This document shows, one piece after another, positions 37,978 to 43,526 of a DNA stretch of 43,526 nucleotides. The notes under the pieces were generated by a model. That model saw only the letters and a program-made list of their open reading frames with translations. It ran no database searches and was not told the origin of the DNA. Within the stretch, counting starts at the first letter, position 1, and every line of letters begins with the position of its first letter. The stretch is from a virus: positions 1-43,526 of the IMG/VR virus record IMGVR_UViG_3300025012_000165; one strand, given 5' to 3'. Both the position numbers and the translations under genes were made by a program.

Positions 37978-38232
37978 ATGCAGATTGTCAAGTTCCCCGA
38001 GATGGCCAAGCCGGAGTACATGACGGCGTCGGATTGGCTGCGCAGGGTAGCAGACCTGATCGAGGAGGACCACGGTAAGGAAGTCTTCCTGTCCGTGGGT
38101 GTGATAACCTTCGACGCTACCGACGGTTCGGGGTTCTTCTACAACACGCCGGGCGAGGAAGAACGCGTCCTGCAGGAAATCGGCATCCTTGAACTGGCAA
38201 AAAACCACCTGATTCGCACCGCGATGGAGTAA
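37978..38232 (+). CDS. Hypothetical protein, 84 aa
   Basis: ATG 37978 follows GAGGGTGACACC, the extended ribosome motif. The product (SDWLRRVADLIEEDHGKEVFL, GFFYNTPGEEERVLQEIGILELAK) is a small mixed alpha/beta protein between terminase and portal. Function unknown. Confidence 0.7.
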   Translation: MQIVKFPEMAKPEYMTASDWLRRVADLIEEDHGKEVFLSVGVITFDATDGSGFFYNTPGEEERVLQEIGILELAKNHLIRTAME

Positions 38233-38237
38233 CCAGA

Positions 38238-40529
38238 ATGGCCCGTGACGAGAGCGCCCAGAGCGAAGACGAACTGGTCACATGGGCCAGATCGCGTATG
38301 AGCGAACACACCGAGGCGACCGGCGACTGGCGCAGCCAGGCCAATGATGCTTTTGGGTGCGTCGCGGGCGACCAGTGGGACGAATCGGTGCGCAACGACC
38401 TGGAGGCCGAGGGCCGACCGGTGTTCACCTTCAACCGCGTCGCAGGCTTCATCCGCGGCATTTGCGGTCTGGAGACTTCCACCCGCAACGAAGTCCGCTT
38501 CTACGCCCGTGAGCAGGGCGACAACGGACTGGCCGACGTGGTGAATGCCGCAGCCAAGTGGGTGCGCTCCAACTGTGATGCCGAAGACGAAGAGTCGGAC
38601 GCATTCAAGGACATGCTGATTTGTGGCATCGGGTGGACCGAAACCCTGTTCACCACCGAAGAAGATCCGGATGGGCAGATTGTCATCGAAAGGGTGGACC
38701 CGCTGCACATGCGCTGGGACCCGGCCGCGCGCAAGCGGGGGCTCGCCGACCGGCGCTGGTGTGGGCGGATCAAGTGGTTGCCGGTGAGCACCATCCGCGA
38801 CGTGTGGGGCGATGCCAAGGCCGATGAGGTCGAAAGCATGATCGAGACCGACACGGAAATCCTCGAGGAGTTCTCCTCTACCCCGCACGATGCCACCGCC
38901 GCGCACGAGTACGACGCCGACTCGCTGGGCCAGGCCCGGCGGCGCGCCGGCATCCCTGTCGTGCAATTCCAGTACGCCAAGACCGCCACCTTCTACGCTG
39001 TGACGAACCCGGCCACCGGTGCGCGGGAAGAGTTGTCCGAGGAGGACTACCGGCGCTTGGTCGAGCGCGTCGGCGATGTGCTCAACGGCCAGAAGTTCAG
39101 GAAGCGCCAGTACCGCCAGCTGATCTACTCCGGCACCGTCAAGCTCGAGGAGGGCCCGCTGCCGAGCGACGGGTTCACCTTCCAGCCGATCACCGGCATC
39201 CGCGACCGCAACAACGGCATCTGGTACGGGTTCGTCCGTGACATGCTCGACCCCCAACGCTGGATCAACAAGTTCTTTTCCAGCATGGCCGACGTCGTGG
39301 CGAGCCAGGCGAAGGGTGGCCTGCTGGCCGAAACCGACGCCTTTGTGAACCGCCAGAACGCGCAGGAGGACTGGGCCGACCCGCGGTCCATCGTCTGGTT
39401 GAAGACCGGCGCACTGGCGGGCGGCAAGGTGAAGGAGCGCACGTCCAGCGGCATCCCGGCGGGCTTTTCCCAGTTGCTCGAGTTCACCGTTGGGTCGCTG
39501 CCGCATGTGGCCGGTGTCAACCTGGAGTTCCTGGGGCTGGCCGGGCGCGAGCAGGCCGGGGTGCTCGAGAACCAGCGCAAGCAGGCGGCAATCGCCACCC
39601 TGGCCGAGTTTTTCAACGCACTGCGCCTGTACCGCAAGCAGCAAGGCAGGATTTTGCTGAAATTTATCAACGAATTCATGAGCGATGGGCGCCTGATCCG
39701 TGTCGTTGGCAAGAAGGACGAGCAATTTGTGCCCCTGATCCGCCAGCCGGACTGGATCAAGTTCGACATCGTGGTCGACGAAGCGCCGAACAGCCCAGAC
39801 CAGAAAAACCGGACCTGGGAAGCCCTCATGCAGATCCTGCCGACCGCGGCCAAGATGGGGTTCCCGATCCCGCCGAGCATCGTCGAGTACGCGCCGTTCC
39901 CACAGGCACTTGTGCAGGAGTTTCAGGAGTTCGCCCAAGGCGAAGCCGGTCTGCCGCCTGAGATGAAGGAGCGAATCCAGCAGATGCAGGAGAAAATGGC
40001 CGCGCAGGAGGAGGAGATTAAAAAGCTCTCCTCGAAGAAGGAAGAGAGCATGGCGCAGTTGCAGTTCAAGCAGGTCGAGTCGCAGCAGGACATGCAACTC
40101 GAGGTGCAGAAGCTGCAGATGCAGATGCAACTGGAGCGCGAAAAGTTCCAGCAGGAGATGGCCCTGGAGCGCGAAAAGGTGTCCGCCCAGCTGGCCCTGG
40201 AGCGCGAAAAGGCCCTCGGCCACGCCCAGCTGGAACGCGAGAAAGCAGCCACCCACGCCGGGATCGAACAGGAGAAAATCCGCTCCAACGCCGACCTGGA
40301 GCAGGAGCGCATGTACCTGAGCAGCGCTGGTGAAGGAGGCGAGGGTACCGAAGGTGGTGCGAAGCGCCCGGCCAGCCTTGCCCAAGCCATGGCCGACGCG
40401 CAGACTGAGACACGCGAAGCGCTGAACGCGCTTGCCCAAGCCATGGCCGAGCTGGCCAAGGCACAACGAGCACCACGCAAGGTTATCGACGGCAAAGGCC
40501 GCGAGATCACCGTAACCACTGGAGATTGA
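38238..40529 (+). CDS. Portal protein (P22-type)
   Basis: 763 residues, as long as P22 gp1. The N-terminal region (WRSQANDAFGCVAGDQWDE, FNRVAGFIRGICGLE, EESDAFKDMLICGIGWTE, IERVDPLHMRWDP) is the P22-like portal core. The middle (KFFSSMADVVASQ, GLAGREQAGVLENQRKQAA) is the stem/crown region. From ~570 to ~700 there is a long coiled coil with repeated LEREK heptads, likely the barrel helix extended into the head. It forms the dodecameric DNA gate and terminase dock. Confidence 0.93.
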   Translation: MARDESAQSEDELVTWARSRMSEHTEATGDWRSQANDAFGCVAGDQWDESVRNDLEAEGRPVFTFNRVAGFIRGICGLETSTRNEVRFYAREQGDNGLADVVNAAAKWVRSNCDAEDEESDAFKDMLICGIGWTETLFTTEEDPDGQIVIERVDPLHMRWDPAARKRGLADRRWCGRIKWLPVSTIRDVWGDAKADEVESMIETDTEILEEFSSTPHDATAAHEYDADSLGQARRRAGIPVVQFQYAKTATFYAVTNPATGAREELSEEDYRRLVERVGDVLNGQKFRKRQYRQLIYSGTVKLEEGPLPSDGFTFQPITGIRDRNNGIWYGFVRDMLDPQRWINKFFSSMADVVASQAKGGLLAETDAFVNRQNAQEDWADPRSIVWLKTGALAGGKVKERTSSGIPAGFSQLLEFTVGSLPHVAGVNLEFLGLAGREQAGVLENQRKQAAIATLAEFFNALRLYRKQQGRILLKFINEFMSDGRLIRVVGKKDEQFVPLIRQPDWIKFDIVVDEAPNSPDQKNRTWEALMQILPTAAKMGFPIPPSIVEYAPFPQALVQEFQEFAQGEAGLPPEMKERIQQMQEKMAAQEEEIKKLSSKKEESMAQLQFKQVESQQDMQLEVQKLQMQMQLEREKFQQEMALEREKVSAQLALEREKALGHAQLEREKAATHAGIEQEKIRSNADLEQERMYLSSAGEGGEGTEGGAKRPASLAQAMADAQTETREALNALAQAMAELAKAQRAPRKVIDGKGREITVTTGD

Positions 40530-40530
40530 T

Positions 40531-40935
40531 ATGGCCGTACAACTCAGCGTAACGGCGCGGAACGACCGCCTCAACGCAATCGAGACCACTGTGGGCACCG
40601 CCCCGCTGCTGACTCTGCGCACCGGTGCCGCACCGGCCAACTGCGCCGCCGCCGACACCGGGACCCTGCTGGCCACCATCACCCTGCCGTCCGACTGGCT
40701 CGCCGCCGCTGCGTCCGGCGCCAAGGCTCTGGCGGGTTCGTGGGCTGGGACTGGGGCCGCTGCTGGCGATATCGCCCACTTCCGCATCAAGGACAGCACC
40801 GGTACCACCACGCACATACAGGGCACCGTGACTGCGACAGGTGGTGGTGGGGACATGACTGTGAACAACGTCACCATCGCAGTTGACCAATCCGTGTCCG
40901 TGACTACCTTCACGATGACCGACGGGAACGCCTGA
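40531..40935 (+). CDS. Putative virion protein, 134 aa
   Basis: Begins AVQLSVTARNDRLNAIETTVG and continues as an Ala/Thr/Gly-rich beta protein (LRTGAAPANCAAADTGTLL, HFRIKDSTGTTTHIQGTVT, NVTIAVDQSVSVTTF). This type is frequent just upstream of fibre genes in phages with no known function. Ribosome site GGAGATTGAT. Probably a minor structural protein. Confidence 0.7.
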   Translation: MAVQLSVTARNDRLNAIETTVGTAPLLTLRTGAAPANCAAADTGTLLATITLPSDWLAAAASGAKALAGSWAGTGAAAGDIAHFRIKDSTGTTTHIQGTVTATGGGGDMTVNNVTIAVDQSVSVTTFTMTDGNA

Positions 40936-41645
40936 TGGCCACCGTGTGGACGAAGGAACTCTTCGACCTGGCGTACAACGTCAGCGCAGAGCCCGGCGGC
41001 CACCCGGCCAGCCGCGCGGAAGTGCGCCTGCACTACAACCGCGCCGCCCTGTACCCGACGATGCTGGCGCGCGCCCAGCGCTTCATCGAGGTCCTGGCGC
41101 TCACCCCCGCCGACCGCATTGTGGTTGTCGGGTGCGGGTTCGGGTGGACCGTTGAGGCGCTGCAAAGCCTCGGGATGACTGTGGTAGGGTGTGATATCTC
41201 AGCCCATGTGCAGAGCAGCAAGAACGCCACCGAGGACACTGAGGTCGACGACGCTGTGCGCGCCGCCGGGCTCGACCCCATGGCCGGCGACGGGCTCACG
41301 GTTGCCACCCGCTTGAAGGATGGAGGCCCTCGAGCGCGTGTCGCGGTGCTCAACGAAGACAGCACCAGCAACCAGAGCCGCAACCGGGTGAAGACTGTGC
41401 TCGGGTCCAACCCGACAGTGGTTATCACCGAGGACGTTGTAATCTCGCTGACCGACACCGAGTGCGCTGCGCTGCAGACCAACATCGCCAGGTACGCGAC
41501 TGGCGTACGCGTGGTGCACTACCTCACCGAGCTGGCCAACCCCAACCCGCCGTTCAACTTCAACAGCAAGACCGCCGAAGAGTGGAAAGCGATTTTCCCA
41601 ACTTCGACAATCATTGCCGTTGGTGGAAAGGATAAGGTCCTCTAA
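40935..41645 (+). CDS. SAM-dependent methyltransferase-like protein in the virion block, 236 aa
   Basis: RIVVVGCGFGWTVEALQSLGMTVVGCDIS (about residues 58-86) is a full class I motif I/II (GxGxG-like, then acidic end of strand 2). The C-terminal part is less conserved (VVITEDVVISLTDTECAAL, RVVHYLTELANPNPPFNF) and lacks clear catalytic motifs. Overlaps both neighbours by single bases (TGATG, TAATG). It may modify a virion protein or the glycan made by the 4.5-7.1 kb cassette, or be a structural relic; not a DNA methylase by motif. Confidence 0.75.
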   Translation: MATVWTKELFDLAYNVSAEPGGHPASRAEVRLHYNRAALYPTMLARAQRFIEVLALTPADRIVVVGCGFGWTVEALQSLGMTVVGCDISAHVQSSKNATEDTEVDDAVRAAGLDPMAGDGLTVATRLKDGGPRARVAVLNEDSTSNQSRNRVKTVLGSNPTVVITEDVVISLTDTECAALQTNIARYATGVRVVHYLTELANPNPPFNFNSKTAEEWKAIFPTSTIIAVGGKDKVL

Positions 41646-43526
41646 TGGCACTTCCCACGACGATGGCGGGGCTGCAGGACAACATTGGTTATGTAACCAA
41701 ACCCTTTATCTCGTCTGCTGGGAATGTGTACGCGTTTGGCCGTGTAGGGTCCGTCACCGACACATTGCGCGCAGTCAAGGCGACCGACCCGACGTCGAGT
41801 TTTTCCGCGGTCGGTACCGACGTTGAAATGGTCGATACTGTGGCGATGAATAACACAATCGATGCTTTCCAAGTCGGTGATGTTATCCATATCGTGACCG
41901 GCACCGGTGGTGCGTCTGCATTTTATATTCACTACCACACGTTTAACATGGCAACCGACGCGTGGGTAATTACCAATGAAGTAGTCAAGGCAAACTTCCC
42001 ACTGATAAACCTCACACACGAAAATAGGGGTGTCGGTATTGTAGTGCGCTCGGACGGCGATGTTATAGTCCTGTATAACGGCCTATATGACACCATAGCG
42101 TCCAGCAACTACCCGCGCGTAAAGTATGCCCGCAGGGAGTCTGGGACTTGGACCATCGACGTCGCCGTCGACAACGGCGGCACAATTCCGTGGTTGAGTG
42201 GCGGGGCTATTCTCGGTTCCAGCGACCGCACACACTTTTTCTTTAGTAACTTCAACGCGGACGATGACTACCAACGGGCGCTCACCAGTGCAAACGTACT
42301 GGAGACTTTCCCGGCTGCGTTCGATACCGCAGTAAACACCAACGGCAGGGAGCAGCAGGGCACGAGTTATGAAAGTGGTGGCGTGACCAAAGTAAGGTAC
42401 CCCTATTCAGATTCAGACACCACAAACATATCCAGTGCAAAATTTGACTCCGCCGACGCCCCCACTATAACCGAGGATTTGGACATTACCGGCACGTCCG
42501 GTACTTTGAACGTCTACTTCATGAGTTCGTTCGCCGCGGACGGAACAACACTTTGGCACACATACCTGTCTACTGTGTTCGGCGACATATTCACCCAATC
42601 CAACGCGGATGATGCAGGGTGGAGTGGCGTAACGTCGTTCTACAACCCGGCATCGGCGGTTAACTCGGTAAAAACGAACATCTTCACGCGCGGGAGCAAT
42701 GTTGTTCTCGCAATGTCCTTTGCAATAACTGGCACGGACGCGCAGTACCACGAGAAAGTTCTTCGCGCCGTCTCGACGAGCATTACCGGGTCTGCAGCGT
42801 TCACCCTGGACGCCCTCACCCTGGCGTCCACCGGCGCCGTAGGGAGTATCACTGGGTCCGCAGCGTTCACCCTGGGTGCCCTCACCCTTGCGTCCACCGG
42901 CACCACAGGAAGCATTACCGGGTCTGCAGCGTTCACCCTGGGTGCACTCACCCTTGCGTCGACCGGCACCACAGGAAGCATTACCGGGTCTGCAGCGTTC
43001 ACCCTGGACGCCCTCACCCTGGCGTCCACCGGCGCCGTAGGGAGCATCACTGGGTCCGCAGCGTTCACCCTGGGTGCACTCACCCTTGCGTCGACCGGTG
43101 CAGTGGGGAGCATCACTGGCTCAGCCGCGTTCACCCTGGGTGCGCTCACCCTGGTGTCAGTCGCTGATGTGGGTGCAGCAAGCATCACCGGGTCCGCCGC
43201 GTTCACCCTCGGTGCACTCACCCTTGCGTCAACCGGCACCGTGGGGAGCATTACCGGGTCCGCAGCGTTCACCCTCGGTGCACTCACCTTGGTGTCGGCC
43301 GCTGAACTGGACACTCCCGAGGTCGAGGAACCGGTTGCCGACTCGTCGGCGGGTTCGAGCGGTGCGCGCCGCAAATTCAAGATTCCTGAGGAGACCGCGG
43401 AAACATGGTCCCTGGACAAGGTATTCGACACCCCGCCGCCCGCGCTGCCTGAGGACATGACCGACAGGGTTGTACACACCCCAGCGCTCACCCTGACCTT
43501 GGCCAACGCCGCGGCCCGAATCCCTG
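41645..43526 (+). CDS. Long tail protein with 22-residue beta repeats (runs off the right edge)
   Basis: The frame stays open to the window end and continues at position 1, stopping at 263; full length about 665 residues. Residues 1-~375 are a beta-rich domain (DVEMVDTVAMNNTIDAFQ, FQVGDVIHIVTGTGGASAF, IVVRSDGDVIVLYNG, WTIDVAVDNGG) resembling sialidase-like or propeller-type strand repeats in virion proteins. Residues 380-556 are eight ITGSAAFTLGALTLASTG units. A Pro-rich tail follows. No ORF caller would find it without circularising. Position before scaffold and after a methyltransferase suggests a tail or head appendage; receptor binding is possible. Confidence 0.85.
   Translation, partial: MALPTTMAGLQDNIGYVTKPFISSAGNVYAFGRVGSVTDTLRAVKATDPTSSFSAVGTDVEMVDTVAMNNTIDAFQVGDVIHIVTGTGGASAFYIHYHTFNMATDAWVITNEVVKANFPLINLTHENRGVGIVVRSDGDVIVLYNGLYDTIASSNYPRVKYARRESGTWTIDVAVDNGGTIPWLSGGAILGSSDRTHFFFSNFNADDDYQRALTSANVLETFPAAFDTAVNTNGREQQGTSYESGGVTKVRYPYSDSDTTNISSAKFDSADAPTITEDLDITGTSGTLNVYFMSSFAADGTTLWHTYLSTVFGDIFTQSNADDAGWSGVTSFYNPASAVNSVKTNIFTRGSNVVLAMSFAITGTDAQYHEKVLRAVSTSITGSAAFTLDALTLASTGAVGSITGSAAFTLGALTLASTGTTGSITGSAAFTLGALTLASTGTTGSITGSAAFTLDALTLASTGAVGSITGSAAFTLGALTLASTGAVGSITGSAAFTLGALTLVSVADVGAASITGSAAFTLGALTLASTGTVGSITGSAAFTLGALTLVSAAELDTPEVEEPVADSSAGSSGARRKFKIPEETAETWSLDKVFDTPPPALPEDMTDRVVHTPALTLTLANAAARIP
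42782..43312 (+). repeat. Eight 66-base tandem repeats in the long tail protein
   Basis: Units start at 42782, 42848, 42914, 42980, 43046, 43112, 43184 and 43250. Seven are 22 codons; the sixth has two extra codons and the last is truncated. Several are almost identical at DNA level, indicating recent duplication. Confidence 0.9.
43380..43526 (+). repeat. Terminal overlap with bases 1-147 (circular map junction)
   Basis: The 147 bases repeat positions 1-147 with one mismatch, G127 versus A43506, which changes Ser to Asn in the tail protein. Since the junction falls inside a gene that reads through in frame, it marks an assembly overlap of a circular or terminally redundant, permuted genome rather than a functional end. 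Confidence 0.9.

Noticed and set aside
38139-41165. 1008-residue minus-strand frame opposite the portal gene
   Set aside because: G+C-rich shadow frame; composition is Leu/His/Arg-heavy without domains, while the plus strand has a clear portal.
8415-43312. Diversity-generating retroelement acting on the repeat-bearing tail genes
   Set aside because: No reverse transcriptase gene and no template repeat with A-rich variable positions seen.
42640-43506. Long minus-strand frame of 288 residues
   Set aside because: It mirrors the 66-base repeats of the plus-strand tail gene, and its periodic product is an artefact of them.

Overview
This window is a complete or nearly complete genome map of a tailed double-stranded DNA phage. 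It has podovirus (short-tail) virion architecture and infects a Gram-negative, GC-rich bacterium; base composition, lysozyme type and virion families would fit a Pseudomonas-like proteobacterial host, but the host is inferred. The last 147 bases (43380-43526) repeat the first 147 with one mismatch. The open frame that runs off the right edge continues in frame at the left edge, so the map is circular or circularly permuted, about 43.38 kb of unique sequence, opened inside a tail-protein gene. I see no integrase, CI-like repressor, phage RNA polymerase, tRNA, CRISPR array or reverse transcriptase. This suggests a lytic phage that uses host RNA polymerase.

Layout. A ~0.9 kb non-coding region (33734-34644) separates two divergent arms. 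It holds a very A+T-rich core flanked by inverted AGCCAAG/GATCTTGGCT motifs, a good leftward sigma70 promoter and a plausible rightward one. It is the best candidate for the replication origin and transcription control region. The leftward (early/middle) arm, 33733 down to 17723, is an almost gapless chain of genes coupled by ATGA, GTGA or TGATG overlaps. In order these are small host-takeover-type proteins, a cytosine-MTase-like protein, a RadC/JAMM protein, a DUF932 protein, a pentapeptide-repeat protein, a possible RAMP/Cas7-like protein, a secreted cysteine-rich protein, a replication block (Prim-Pol primase, SF3-type helicase, family A DNA polymerase, Cas4/RecB-like nuclease, zinc-finger protein, SNF2-type helicase), a cysteine-rich possible DNA-binding protein, a 3-TM holin-like protein and small zinc-ribbon and membrane proteins.

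The rightward (late) arm starts at 34645 and runs through the map junction to 17726. It carries a tiny membrane peptide and T4-type lysozyme, a PD-(D/E)XK nuclease, terminase, portal, a methyltransferase, a long repeat-bearing tail protein, scaffold, an N4 gp56-type major capsid protein, a head protein followed by a strong intrinsic terminator, a three-gene glycosyltransferase/methyltransferase cassette, a head-tail adaptor, a tail fibre with thirteen 12-residue repeats, a P22 gp10-like nozzle protein and a set of internal/ejection proteins ending in an 893-residue lytic transglycosylase. One gene (2159-2551) points against the late operon, with its own promoter and ribosome site.

Most notable observations: the TPR-glycosyltransferase/methyltransferase/GT8-like cassette among virion genes; the palindrome GTGCAC, used about four times more often than composition predicts; a duplicated hairpin plus GGC-pentamer repeat block at 29650-29862; an extended ribosome-binding motif GAGGGTGAC shared by early and late genes; a possible stand-alone RAMP-fold protein; and a secreted protein translationally coupled to the primase.
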